From contig JAIQDT010000231.1 of the NCBI GenBank assembly GCA_021521415.1, positions 1,550,001-1,614,000 on the forward strand: a DNA stretch of 64,000 bases, written 5' to 3'. The DNA is from Bidens hawaiensis. Lineage: Eukaryota > Streptophyta > Magnoliopsida > Asterales > Asteraceae. Shown piece after piece: positions 24,601-36,579 of this stretch; positions within the stretch are counted from its first letter, which is position 1, and each line of letters opens with the position of its first letter. The notes beneath the pieces are model-generated. The model was not told the origin of the DNA and ran no database searches. It saw only the letters and a list, made by a program, of their open reading frames with translations. A program made the translations under genes and the position numbers.

Positions 24601-24761
24601 GTTAACCAATACAGAACCATGAGGGAGATTACCGAGTATGCGAGTTATGTTGGTATTCGTTCTCTAGGTGCAATCTCCGAGCTATTGATGCATATCAAAG
24701 GCAGGATGCAAAAGATAAAATGTTGAAATTCTGGGTATCCCGCTAAAGGGAATGTATATCT

Positions 24762-25489
24762 GCTGATACTGATGAGATTGCTCACTTAAATAAGAAGGTA
24801 AAGAAGCTGAAGGGTTGAACCCTTTATATGAGAGAGGAAAGAAAAAATGGACCAAGCTTTGGCCAAAAGAGATGAAAAACATGAAAACGAAATCGAAAAG
24901 CTTCAAGCCAACTTGAGCAAGGTTTCAGAAGAACTCAAATCTGTTAGTGCTTCTAAGGTCAAGGCTTTGAACGACATTAATATGTTATCCTCTCAAGTCA
25001 CAGAGTTAAAAACTGCTAAGAAGAATATTAAGGGTGAGAAAGCGGCTTGAATGGGCGTTAAGGAAGCCTTTAAGAAAGCCTTGGCACAGGGTGAAGAGAT
25101 CCAATCAGCTTACAAGACTGAGGTTAAAGGTTCGAAAGAGGATAGGATATGTTTAATTCAAGTTGGGTTTAGGTTTGTCATGAACAAGTTGCTCCGTAGT
25201 GCAGAATCTGGACGCCTCTTTGGTGCTATAGAAGATGTTCTTTGGAACATTGCTCTTCAGTGTGGGGCTGAGAATAGGTTTAAAGGCGGTTCTGGTGGTA
25301 AAACAATGATTGAGATTGAGGGTCATGATCCTGAGGCCAATGGCATTTACGAAGATTTGGCCAAAAGATGATTTGATAAGAACTACCTTTATCTCGATAC
25401 CCTTTCTGCCAATTATTACCTTTCTTTGGAGGAACTTGAAGCTATCAATCCTTCATCCGACCCTAATGTTTCTGCTCGTAACCCTTAAG
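24762..25489 (+). pseudogene. C-terminal part of the PF04195-type gag-like gene
   Basis: Directly after the array the unique sequence resumes in the frame of the last unit: DEIAHLNKKVKKLK, then a coiled coil at 24847-25047 (heptads such as ENEIEKLQANLSKVSEEL), a stop, and 25051-25371 (GVKEAFKKALAQGEEIQSAY, RFVMNKLLRSAESGRLFGAIEDV). A further tail (YLYLDTLSANYYLSLEELEAINP) follows a stop and ends at 25489. A long coiled coil followed by a compact helical end fits the C-terminus of these gag-like proteins. Three in-frame breaks make it non-functional. Confidence 0.55.
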
Positions 25490-25825
25490 GGGGTATTTTC
25501 AATTTTCTTTTTTCTTTTGATTAATGTGAACTGTGTTTAAAAATGAATTAGGTAACAGACCTAATGAATGATGTAATGTGTTTTTTTCCCCCTCTGAATG
25601 AAAGACATGATGTCTTTTAGACTAATGTCTAATCTTTGTTTTTTTATTTTCATCTTCATGAACCTTTATTGTATGATGTCACTTTTTTCAAAAGGGTTTG
25701 TTGTATCTAAGTGCGGGTTTTGTTTTCTTTTTTGAATGGATGCCTGATACCGCTTGTAAGTCTTTAATTTATTTTTTTTTTGACCATATTGGCTTTGTGT
25801 GCTTTTATTATGTAGTACCCTTTTT
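25490..25825. other. 3' flank of the gag-like gene
   Basis: T-rich sequence with AATGAATGATGTAATG-type stretches that could be a 3' untranslated region. No gene or repeat is recognisable. Confidence 0.35.
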
Positions 25826-26378
25826 CAAAATCAAGGACTCCTAAAGAAAATCAAAGGGAAATCTTGAAGATGAAAATAGAATTAGTTGAGGTTGATTTCC
25901 ATACAAGAAGAGAGCCTGCCAAATAGGGAATATAGTAGCTAAGGATGGCTTATAGGGATCTTGTACAAGAAAGAAATAAGAATCCGAGTAAGTTTCCTAC
26001 ACCAAAAAACTTGGCTTCAATAAAACTTCCAAAAAGGTAAAGAATTGCTCAAAGTACTTCTCTGATCCCAAGTTCTGCACAAGAAGGGATCAAAGCAAGA
26101 AACTTGCCTTTGTATGCTAAAAGAAGGTAGATGACTGAAGTAAAGGAACTACAAGCCATCAATGACTTATACAGAGATGCCAAGATGGGTTTCGTATATG
26201 ACATGAACATGATACCTTCTTCAACCTCCTTACCAGCATTGGTTGATGTTGCTACTACTGAAGAACAAAGTCAGTCAAATTCTAAGGTTCAAAAATGGAG
26301 CAAACTTAAAAACTGCTCATATGTAATCTTGGAATTTGAGTCTGGCACATAACAAAGGGTTGAACTTCAGAATGTACC

Positions 26379-26383
26379 CATGC
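26379..26383. other. Target-site duplication CATGC (left)
   Basis: CATGC at 26379-26383 and again at 29230-29234 flank an element running TGTAAGACC...GCGTTACA. The match is perfect. Confidence 0.85.
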
Positions 26384-29229
26384 TGTAAGACCCCGAATCC
26401 CGGGAATCCTACAGTTGGTAATCATACAAGAAACTTATAAAAATTTTAAACCGAGAAAAATTTCGTTTTATTTAAAACTGATTCAGAGTAAATAACAGCG
26501 GAATAATAAGTGCCAATATTCCCAAAACTTAACAAAATTTAAACTCAAGGCAACCCATTTTAATTGAAAACTAGATCAGAGTATAAAATCACCAGAAATT
26601 CACAAGCACTAAAACAAGTTCCCAAAAACCGGGAAATATGCCTAAAACCAAATTTAAATGAGTTAAGTAATAACTTAAAAATAAATAGTCTTCATTATTA
26701 ATTTTCCCGACTAGCTATGCCTTCAACCGACCGAGTAGTCTCGAGCATGTCCAAGCGGTAAGCATCCTCCTCTTAACCTGAAACTCACACCAACATACAC
26801 ACAAAGTCAGCTTGAGCTGAGTGAGTTCAAGTTTTAATAAACAACATTATGCAAATTATTCCAAGGGTTTAAAATATAATACGGGATATGAGCAGTTAGG
26901 CCATAATAAATGATAAGTGGTCATACTTATATATCTATATAATTATATCCCTAGGCATAACATCCAAGTAATAACATCAGGGTCGAGCACACGTACAACC
27001 CAAACACGTAATATTCCATCTGAGTAATAACATCAGGGTCAACCACACGTACAACCCAAACACGTAACATTCCATCCGAGTAATAACATCTGGGTCGAGC
27101 ACACGTACAACCCAAACACGTAACATTCCATCCGAGTAATAACATCAGGGTCGAGCACACGTACAACCCAAATACGTAACATTCCATCCACCGTATGCAA
27201 ACACAAAGTAGGCATACGTAAACATGCTTAGTCGATAATGACTAATTAACATCGCCAATCATTGGTCATATAGTAACACGTGTATAAACATATGTATATA
27301 TATTATTCCAAGATATACCATACTACAAATAAGCCTATGGGCCATAAGGTATCACATGTGTATACATAAATATCATCAAAAAATATACCATAGTACAAGT
27401 GAGTCTATGCAAAATCATTTAAGCGGTTTATTAAGTAAAAACAGTTCGGTGTGTATGCTAGCCCAAAACTTGAAAAGAGTGAAAAAGGGCATCATGAACT
27501 CACCTGACACGAGGCACAAAGTCACCATGAGCTAGAGAACCCCCCAAGTATTTCCACACCTCACACGCCTGTCGGATTATACACAATAATTACTAATGAT
27601 ACCGAATGGACTTGTTTATCCTACGTGGTGTTCTAACATGGTTTAAGTACCTAAGCCTCGTCCTTACCAATTTCAATTACAACATCCCCCGGGGCCTTAT
27701 ATTTACCAAAACCACCCTTAGATAATCCCGGAAATAAATAATTCCCAAATTACCCCCGGGAGTTGCTAGTTGAACGAATATGCGCGTTTATGAGTTGTTT
27801 GTGCTCTTAACAACCAACTCAGCCCCGTGTGGATCAAATTTAATAAAATCACAGCCAACAAGTCCACACGACACTACAGGAGTTGGATGGGTCAGTAATT
27901 CGCAAGCACAACGCACAAACTACCAATAAACGTGAATTTGCGTTGTACCGACCCGTTTGAGTAACTGACAACCAATTCAGTCCCAATACTTAAAATAATA
28001 ATTTTTCCACAACCCATATATCAAACCAACGCTATACAAACTGAATTGGTTGTTAATTCCTTCAAACCTCGCGCTAAACGCAGCAATTTAACAATCTAGA
28101 CAACCGAAAACTAGTTTTTCAATCTATCGACAATTGATCAATCAAACGAGCTCCATAGCCCATGATACTAAAGTATAACACATATGACATACCTAGGAAG
28201 ATGATGGAGCAAAACCTCACTTCAAACAGCCCCGAAAAGAACACAATTAGACAGCCACCGGTTAAGCCTAAAACGAACGTATCGATCAATAACGAGTATA
28301 ACATGCAGATTTTAGCATGCGAAAATGCATTTTATTACATAGGAAAATCATAGAATAAATTATGGAAGTTTTACCAGAGCTGAACAAATGTCTTAGCTTT
28401 ATAAAATTATTTTTGTTATATTTTTTTAGTGAACAAAAAAATCATAAAAATTCCTCCAACACAGAAAGGTACGTGCCCCTATTTCTGTGCGTAGCAAAAG
28501 TGTTTTATTTGTTTAACAATCATTACCAAACCAAATTAAACGATTCCAATTGGGTTGTATACTTAACTCAAAATATGAAGTTCCAGAAGTGGAACCAATC
28601 AATTTGGACTTTTTAAAAAAGAGTTATAATGTCAGAAAGACAGACCAGAATCCGTCACCCAGCATCAGCTTTGACACACAATTTTATAAAATCATAAAAA
28701 CCATTCAAATCTCATCCAAAAAATTATGTATTATACCTTTCTGGAAACTAGACTCAAAGTAGAAAATCATGGAAAAAAAATAGATTAAGAAAAAAAAAAT
28801 ATTCATCGAGTTACAAACCAAACAATAAACAAGTATGAATCTGCCAGAAACTGTTATCATCAAAACTCAACCCTAAAGTGTTCAACAAAGGGTTTAATGG
28901 TGGAAAAGAGTTATATTATGATAGAACCATCCTTGAATTAGACTCGGGAGGGCCAGAGATCTGCTGGAACTGCACAGAAATCAAGGAGAATCCCTGCTAT
29001 GCTGCCGCCGATCAGAATATGGGGTGGGGGTTAGGGTTTACTTGTGTTATAATAAAACAATTACACTCTAGCCCCCCAAACTTGAAAATTTTGATAACTT
29101 TGGTGAAATGTTAGATAATTAGACTAAAGAGAATGACAAGGAGGTCCCCGAATAATGCCTGATCAAACCTGATAAATATACAAACTCTAGAAAGCTTCAA
29201 TCTTATAACAGAAATTAACGGGCGTTACA
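26384..29229 (-). mobile_element. Solo LTR, TGTAACGCCC family (Ty3-type), 2846 bp
   Basis: Read on the - strand it starts TGTAACGCCCGTTAA and ends in GGGGTCTTACA. It has perfect 5-bp TSDs (CATGC). It is homologous to 40016-42134 and 45529-47054 on the + strand: shared blocks include the GCATCATGAACTCACC segment, the CTGTCGGATTATACACAATAA block and the GTACAACCCAAACACGTAA repeats. No coding sequence is present. Size and ends suggest a Ty3/gypsy LTR, but no pol is attached, so the superfamily is inferred. Confidence 0.82.
26965..27190 (-). repeat. About 56-bp tandem repeat inside the solo LTR, four copies
   Basis: GAGTAATAACATCAGGGTCG recurs with starts near 26966, 27022, 27078 and 27134, followed each time by CACACGTACAACCCAAA. 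The related LTR at 40016-42134 has a two-copy version with a period of about 113 bp (41343-41560). Confidence 0.8.
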
Positions 29230-29281
29230 CATGCTAGACGAACAGTTGTAAGGAGCTGGCATCATCAGTTCAGGGGGAGAC

Positions 29282-30250
29282 TGTTGACCATTACAAAGAA
29301 ATTATGACCAAATACTAAACAACTGATGGCTCAAACATCAGTTGTTCTCCATTATAAAGTTTTTGACAACTATTTCTCAAAACAGTTGATCAGGCAAACT
29401 GCTAACAAAAAAGAACTAAAGATGCAATAGCTATTCTACAAACTATTGAACATCCAAATAACTGATGGAACATGCATAAGTTGTTTAACAAAGATCAATA
29501 GTTAACATAGGATTCTCTTTAGATAGTTGTTAGTAATTAGTTATCAATAGTTTGTAACTGTTTTTTGTTAGATTTCACAATCAACTTTAGCTAATCTGTA
29601 GTTTTACACATCTAAAAAATGAAGAAGAGAGTCTCTTCTTCATTAACACTATTCACGTCACAATACTCGCCTAATGTGTGTACTTTCGTACTAGAAAATT
29701 CAGTGTGAATGATGAGCTAAGCTTGGGGTGGGGGGGAGGGGGGTGGCAATAGATTGTAATCATTCTATTATAACTAACGCATAATTGTTATTCCATATGA
29801 AACCTTTTATTTAGCTCAAATGAATTTTGTTGCTTAACTAGTTCATTTCATATACTCATTGAAGTTGTAATTCAAATATGATTTCAATCAAAGTGATAAC
29901 TAATTCCAATTCTCAACATGGCCAGTCCGCCTTTAGCTAATCTGTAGTTTTACACATCTAAAAAATGAAGAAGAGAGTCTCTTCTTCATTAACACTTTTT
30001 ACGTCACAATACTCACCTGATTTGTGTACTTTCGTACTAGAAAATTCAGTGTGAATGATGAGCTAAGCTTGGGGTGGGGGGGGAGGGGATGGCTATAGAT
30101 TGTAATCATTCGACTATAGTTAAAGCACAATTGTTATTCCATATGAAACCTTTTATTTAGGTCAAATGAATTTTGTTGCTTAACTTGTTCGTTTCATATA
30201 CTCATTGAAGTTGTAATTCAAATATGATTTCAATTAAATTGATAACTAAT
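29282..30250 (+). repeat. Putative copia LTR with internal 347-bp duplication
   Basis: It starts TGTTGACCATTACAAAG right after a polypurine tract. From 29584 a block beginning CTTTAGCTAATCTGTAG is repeated at 29931 (period 347 bp) and ends near 30250. The right LTR border is not clear; no CA end with a TSD could be fixed. Confidence 0.5.
29619..29643. other. 12-bp-arm hairpin, present in both halves of the duplication
   Basis: ATGAAGAAGAGA and TCTCTTCTTCAT are perfect inverted arms with a single G between them. The same 25 bases recur one period (347 bp) to the right. This could be a transcript hairpin in the R region of an LTR. Confidence 0.7.
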
Positions 30251-32275
30251 CCGTTCAAAGGATTAGATTAATAGTTTACTATTTCATTGAAATGAATTGT
30301 GTTCAACTAGAATAGATTATGAATCTAACGATCCAAATAAACTGTGAAAACAGACTCAGCACACCCCATGGTGGAGCAAGGCATGGCCATGTTAAGAACA
30401 TGCTAGAACAAAATTCCAAATGCCAAGACATGGCCATGTTGGCATCAGCAATCCCCACATTGGAAGTACAAGGGAACAAGATAAAATAAAAGATTCTGAA
30501 GCTCAACATGGTCATGGTGACACCTCAACACACCCATGTTGATAGTACAAGAGAAAAGACATAATTGGATTCTCCTAGGCTGTGTTCTCTCTCCTGATGT
30601 ACCATCTGACAATGAGCGTTAAATACAATAAGACAAAGTGCTCAATATGGTCGTGCCCAACTCAACACGGGCCGTGTTGAGTACCAAATCAGCCTATAAA
30701 CTGAATGCTCATCCACCACATTCAATAGACCTGGAGAGGCTTTAAGCCACACTTAATACACACCACCCACTTTCTTTCACCACCATTAATAAGAGAATTC
30801 TAATCCATCCATCCTTTGAAGATCAAGGAGATTAAGCTTTTAAAAAAAGTTATTATCATCAAAGATTAGTCATCCAAATTGGTTAATTTTTCTAATTTGA
30901 TCATGTTTGTATCTATTACTTTTATGTATAACATCATGCTTGTTATTGGCTAAAGTTTCATGGTATCATCTTGGTTTATAATGAATCTTAACTGAAGTTT
31001 AATAATATTAGTTAAGCATGTGATCAGTCTTCAATAAGTAATGGTTATGTTGCAATTCTTACTTGATGAGGAATATTAAAATACTCTTAAAATATACACA
31101 AGTGCTGAGCTTGACGATAATCCGGGCAACTGCCACTCTCGTGAGGCCATGGTTAATAAATTTTAAAGAGACACCAAGTACCGAGCTTGATGATAAGCCA
31201 GGAAACTGCCATTCTTGTACGAACTTGGTTGAGAAAAAAATATATATCCTAATATGAACAAGGACCAAATGAAGTATTAGTAGTAATTGATCATCTAAAA
31301 TGGGAATTATTGGCAATGTTGTGAAAACGGATTGTTGATGTTTATCCACTAAAATCGGTTAATTACTTGTCAAGCGAGTATACAACATAACCTATTTTAA
31401 ACAACTTTTGGATTGTTATTACATGAGTTCTATAATTGTCCAAGAGTTGTTAATACTTGGTAAATCAAGGTTGATCATTTACAACTTAACAAATTTTAAT
31501 TGGGATATTTAAGTATAATACAAAGGTTATTTTTACTAAAGTATCAAGGGCAATTCAATTAGTAATTAAAGGGATTTTATCATCTTTAAAGTAAGTTATC
31601 TTATAAACACTTAATATAAACCACTTGCTTACATAAAATAATGTTTTAGTGGTGATTATGAAGTTATGCATATCTCTTTCTTTAATTATAATGAAATAAC
31701 ATGACTTAGAAAGAAGGTGTATTCCCATATTTAATTACCAAAGCAAGCTCATATCACATGTTTACTAATAAATTGTTAAACCAAGTTAAGAGGAGTTTTA
31801 ACTAAGATGATACACTTTTATCCTTGATCATCTCCATAAAATATAAAAATTCGAAAATATTTTTTTAATGCTTTTAAAAATTTCTTTTAAAACTTACTTG
31901 TCAAACCAAAACAACTAAGATGTTTACTTCCGTTTAAAATAAATACAATGATTTAATAGTAAAAATCAAACGAGTGTGTCCGTTAATCAACACTTGGTGC
32001 TTACCTATACTACTCTACATATACGATAGCTACATTTACCTATTTGTGTGTGGCTTAGTAAATATAAAAATAATGTTTATAAAATTAAATCTAGACGTTG
32101 TGTGTAACAATATTTTGAAAAACTTAACACTTTTTCTATACCACTCGCACGCACCCCAACATTTCTCTCTTCCTTTCGACAAACGATTTCTGGAAAATAT
32201 TCATCATCTCAAGCGAATATTTTCCTGAAATCTTTCTGTGTCTATTACTTTATCTGTCTGCTTTCTTTGTTCTTG
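30251..32275. other. Intergenic repeat-derived sequence
   Basis: At 30360-30690 CATGGCCATGTT-like words recur, with a small inverted repeat (CAACACG GGC CGTGTTG, about 30670), as in many plant LTRs. At 31100-31215 a segment (GAGCTTGACGATAA...) is repeated once about 75 bp later. At 31960-32275 the sequence is promoter- or leader-like before the ATG at 32276. I see no supported gene. Confidence 0.4.
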
Positions 32276-34332
32276 ATGTCTGGCTCTCAACAAAAGAAGG
32301 AGAAGGGAAAGAAAAAGGCCCTCACGATGGACATGGTCAGTTGACGGATGACCGAGGCTGATTTTGGTAAGGTGGTAGCCACTTATTAGATCAATCCGTC
32401 ACTCGAGCCAGAGTTGCCAGCTTCCAGCAAAATGGATAATGGCACTCCTACAGGAAATATTGTTGTGTATAAAGAGCTTTTCACAATCGGGAACTTTCGT
32501 CTCCCGATGACTCGGCTCGTGTTGGCAGTGTTGGTCGCCTTTGGGTTGCACCTGACCCATATTCATCCACTCGGGATGACGCGCCTCTGCCATTTTGAGT
32601 TTACGTGTCACTGTTTGGGGATAGCCCCTTCGGTTGGCAAGTTAAAGGCCTTTTACTACCTCCAGAATTCTTAGGATGGTATTATTTATACACCTGGTCG
32701 AGGTCCAAGGCGATTGTTGGGGAGGTTCCCAAGAGCCTTCAATACTGGAAGAGTATTTTCTTCTATGTCACTACATGGATGGTCCCCATGCCATGAGTTT
32801 CTTCTATAGGTAGGATTTGGCGGAGCCCAAGCCAGTCTTGTAACCCAATACAGATAGTACAACACCTTGCAGGGCAGCTTGTCCGCGCTCTGTCATTATC
32901 CTGAGCAGGCGTTGGTGCTCTTTGGGATGAGCCGCATTTAGGAGGATCCCATCATCAAGAATGGTGGGCAAGGTACTTTCTGATTCTTTATACTTAGGGC
33001 TTCTCTCCCTTTATTCTATCTGACTTGATCGATTTTGTGGTGGTGGATGATCCACTACTGTTGTTGCAGCTTGCTCCTGAGGGGGTTTAGACGCCATTCT
33101 GCCGGGTGCTGGGTCCAAAGGAGGAACCCATTATGGCATGGATGGCCAATAATTTTGTTTTTCCAGCCTCGACAAATCAGGCGCTACCGTCACATCCGAG
33201 CTTCGCAAACCCTATAGAGATTTAGTGTATGTGGATATTGTTGTTTGTAACAATCAGAAGCTAACTGTTTGAACTGATTTATAGGTAAGCGCTCCAAAAG
33301 TGGTACGTCTCCGTGGTGTGGAGGAGCCAAAGGGTGCCTGGAAGAAGGCTGCTTCCTCCAAGGGCGCTAAGAAGAGGCCCTTGGAGGATGAGGATGACGA
33401 GGAGGTTGTCACCTCTGATTTTCCATTTGGCTTGTCGCGTGCTTCCTCTACCACAATTCCTTCCAAGACTGGAATTGTGGTGATATGAAGGTAACTCCAC
33501 CCGCTAGCGCTGGAACTATTAGGGATACAATCGTATCTTCAACCTACACTGGTGAGGCCACCGTGGGCGCAAAGGAGTTCACTTTACCATGCAAAGTGGC
33601 ACCTGTAGTGGAGGAGGGAGAATAAGAGGAAGAGGTTCCACTGTTTAAGAAACCCCGACTTGGCGAGTTCGTAAAGTTACCCGGTCTGGTTACTTCGCCA
33701 GGTATGTTTATATGTCTTCCATTTTCTCTTCTTTTTAAAAAATTGCTAACACTATCCTGCACAGAGGCGTGCAAGCTACTTCTGGCGATGAAGAATCAAA
33801 TGCAAGAGGTTATGCAGCAGGATGCTCAGAAGGTTACTGTTGACACGCTAGCCTCTTTATCAGAAAGATGAGTATAGGCGGCTCGTCGGAGGCACAGCCT
33901 AAATTTTCCCCGTTTTCGAGTTCACCTATGACGACGGAAATGGTTAATCCGTCTGAGGCCGAGACCATGGTGACAACGCAGTCCTTAACGGAGGAAGTGG
34001 TTATTCCGCCTGATACCGAAACCACAGTGGAAGCAACCCAACCTATAACGGTAGCCTTAGCTAAGTCATCTAAGGTTTGAGCAGAGCAACCGGTGGGGGG
34101 AGAAGCGGAGAAAACCTTCTCTCCCGATTCTTTATTAAAGCCACCAGGTAAGTCCTAGTCTAAGGCCTTTATCCTTGACGGGCATGAAATTGTCCAACTG
34201 CCTCCCTTTAAGATTGGGGCGGTTGTGACCGACAAATTTTTTGATAATCATAGATCTGGGAGCAGCATAGGCGTTGGTGGCGGTGGCGTAGGGTCAAATG
34301 GCCCAAGTCCAAATGAGTCCATCGAGGCCAAT
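32276..34332 (+). pseudogene. Second PF04195-type gag-like gene, N-terminal exons
   Basis: It starts MSGSQQKKEKGKKK. An in-frame TGA (32342) and TAG (32387) follow, then VVYKELFTIGNFRLPMTRLV, HIHPLGMTRLCHFEFTCHCL and, after a frameshift near 32650, KAIVGEVPKSLQYWK and FFYVTTW. This is the PF04195 pattern. Likely introns are 32975 to about 33069 (CAAG|GTACTT...TTGCAG|CTTGC) and about 33218-33283 (...TTTATAG|GTAAGCGC). Later exons give a basic/acidic stretch (KKRPLEDEDDEE), PLFKKPRLGEF, a Ser/Thr-rich region and IVQLPPFKIGAVVTDKFF. Both stops could be C-to-T changes from CGA and CAG. The gene continues after the insertion at 36580. Confidence 0.6.
34328..34332. other. Target-site duplication CCAAT (left)
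   Basis: CCAAT at 34328-34332 and again at 36575-36579 brackets an element with inverted ends TGATGTG and CACATCA. Confidence 0.85.
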
Positions 34333-36574
34333 TGATGTGCTAAAAGCGGTCTATGAAAACCTAACCTAACTTAGACACTCTAGTTTTAAATTTATAAATC
34401 TAGACTCTCCTAATGCTAGACCACTAGACAGGCAAGTGTACATATCGACTATAGTAAAGCCTAATGAAGTCCGGATATCGAACCCACAGGACACTAGCGA
34501 CACCTAAACTAGACTCTAACTAATAACTTAAACAAATAGATTTAATTGATTTTTGTGTTTTTTTTTAATATCAACTATAACCTATAAAATACTTAAACTA
34601 AAACTGACACGGAACAAATCGGGGTGAAACTTATACAGGGGAAACAACTACCTAAGTAAGGAATCCTACTAGTCAACCGTAAACTCTGGGAATTGGATTT
34701 ATGATCGGTAACCGGATTCTAAAAATATGAAACTTAAGGCGTAACTAAAATATGCTAGATCACCTCCCGGTCTCACCAACAATACCTTAGAACCCTAAAT
34801 ATCATGTAAGCACAACAGTTTAATGGTTCGGATCCCCTCCCAGTCTCAACTTACCTAACTATGCTAAGGTACCCAAAGATTAAATCACCTCCTGGTCTCT
34901 CTAATCACAATATACCCTAAGGCGTAAAGGGGTATTCTTATTAAATTCGGTTATAATTCGGATATGTAAGAATCTAAAGGAATCTAGGGCAACTCACTCC
35001 CATGCAATCACTACTCAAACCCACAAAAAACCAAAACAGACGACACTTAATTACCTCCCGGTCTCTCAAGTGGCAGAATATAAGGTATCTCTAAACTCTC
35101 AATTACCGTTCCTATGGAATATTCAAACAAAAAACCATAAACTAGTTGTAAACACATAGTAAACAACCTAATACGCATCCATACATGAAAGACGTTCACA
35201 AAGACGCATATGGGACAATAAATTGATTATAAAATAATATCAAATACGTATAAGCATCATAACCAAATATAATAAAAACTTTTACCAAAGCACCAACCAA
35301 CCAATAATAATCCAAAACCGAAAATAAAACAAGTCTAACAAGTATTTATCCAAACTCAGGCAGTTTCACAGGTTTAGCCACTCATAATAATTGATAAAAC
35401 AAAGATAAAATATACGTCACGGTTCATCGTAAAACAAATAATATTAAGTGAGCTATCTGGCTGCCTGCTTTTAATTAACTCACTTTTTGGCTAATGACTT
35501 TTTTTAGCAAATAACGTGCTTGCTTCTTTCAATTTTGACCGTGACTTTTTGACAAGCTAGGAAGCTTGGTTCTTCAATTCTTTTTTTTCTTTCAACGTCA
35601 ACCAACTCCACCGAAGCTTCCTTCCAATCAGCCGAATTTTCAACTGGGGCGGACCCCTCCCTTTGACTTTCGCCTCTTGCAGCCGTAGCCTCCCCCCACA
35701 ATCTCAAGGCAACCTCTTATTTATAATATATAAAATAATGGTGGCCTCCCCACGTTTTACTCTAGTCCACCGACTTCCTGAAACACACCAAATTAGTTGT
35801 TTGGGCATTTTCAATTTATCATGTATTCTGACCCGTATGATCCTTTCAATTCGAACCCCTTTATTCTTGATTTGAGCCTAACATAAATCAATATAGACAA
35901 TAAGTGAGCTCTAAATTTGAAAGCTTGATATTACGTAAAATGGGTTTGAACTAAAGTCAACAAAATAATTGGTTTACTAGACCAAAAATTTGACATCACA
36001 TCTGTTCGTGAAACCTTTTCTTATTTTTTATTCTTCTAATTTACATTCAAATATATTTCTTTGAATACACAATAAATAGTTAATCTAACTATTATATTAA
36101 AGAAAAACATCTTTTTCACATGACATTTAACTAAGGTATCCACATAAGATTTCACCTCAACAATTTCTAAAATTATAATTTACACATAATAACCTATTTA
36201 ATTTTAATAATATTACCATTTATATAACTACTAACAAAGTTATAAATATGACTTTAAATGTTATATTAAATGAGTTTTTTAGATATTTATTAATTATAAA
36301 ATTTTATTTATCATTATTTATATCTTATGAATCTATATGGTATGCTATTATACACATTATTAAATTTTATTTTTTTTGGTTATATTTTTTAACCACCCGT
36401 GAATTACACGGGCTATATCCTAGTACCAAATATATCAATTTAGCTCGTTGACTCTTAAACCAATAAAATACTTATATGAACCAATTAGACAAATTTCTTA
36501 GTAAAAACAACCCTAAAGTTACTCAAAAGTATAGGAAATAGTAATAATATTTTTATATAATTTAGCCCACATCA
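34333..36574 (-). mobile_element. Solo LTR or non-autonomous LTR element, 2242 bp
   Basis: Ends are TGATGTG...CACATCA with a perfect 5-bp TSD (CCAAT). No coding sequence is supported. On the - strand a TATA box (TATAAATAAGAGG, about 35715-35727) lies mid-element. Further along is the block GGGTTCGATATCCGGACTTC (about 34470-34490), which I know as typical of certain plant Ty3-type LTRs. These two features suggest - orientation. The insertion splits the gag-like gene. Confidence 0.75.
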
Positions 36575-36579
36575 CCAAT

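Larger units (their letters stand above)
13963..24761 (+). repeat. Tandem array: 13 units of about 831 bp
   Basis: Units start with CCAAATCCGATTAG at 13963, 14793, 15624 and so on. The ATGTCTATGCAAACG landmark recurs at 14106, 14937, 15768, 16599, 17429, 18260, 19091, 19920, 20751, 21582, 22413, 23244 and 24075. Spacing is 829-831. Each unit contains the last 134 bp of the hAT-like MITE plus about 697 bp of the gag-like gene. The joint fuses gene sequence ...GTATATCT to MITE sequence CCAAATCCG with at most one shared base. Units differ by few substitutions, so amplification is fairly recent. Confidence 0.95.
25826..29281 (+). mobile_element. Decayed copia 3' internal remnant (interrupted)
   Basis: At 25826-26383 the short open piece 26131-26352 (VKELQAINDLYRDAKMGFVY) cannot be assigned with confidence. 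After the inserted solo LTR, 29235-29281 continues with the polypurine-like CAGGGGGAGAC. This directly precedes TGTTGACC, a typical LTR start. The 5' end of the remnant is not defined. Confidence 0.45.

Noticed and set aside
13963..24761. CRISPR-like or other prokaryotic repeat array
   Set aside because: Units are 831 bp, contiguous, without spacers, and consist of MITE and gag-like gene sequence in a plant genome.
26951..27187. 78-aa - strand frame with repeated CTCARP-like blocks
   Set aside because: It is a translation of the 56-bp LTR-internal tandem repeat; related LTRs do not keep the frame.
32399..34080. - strand frames over the second gag-like gene
   Set aside because: They are shadows of the + strand exons, which show family motifs and splice signals.
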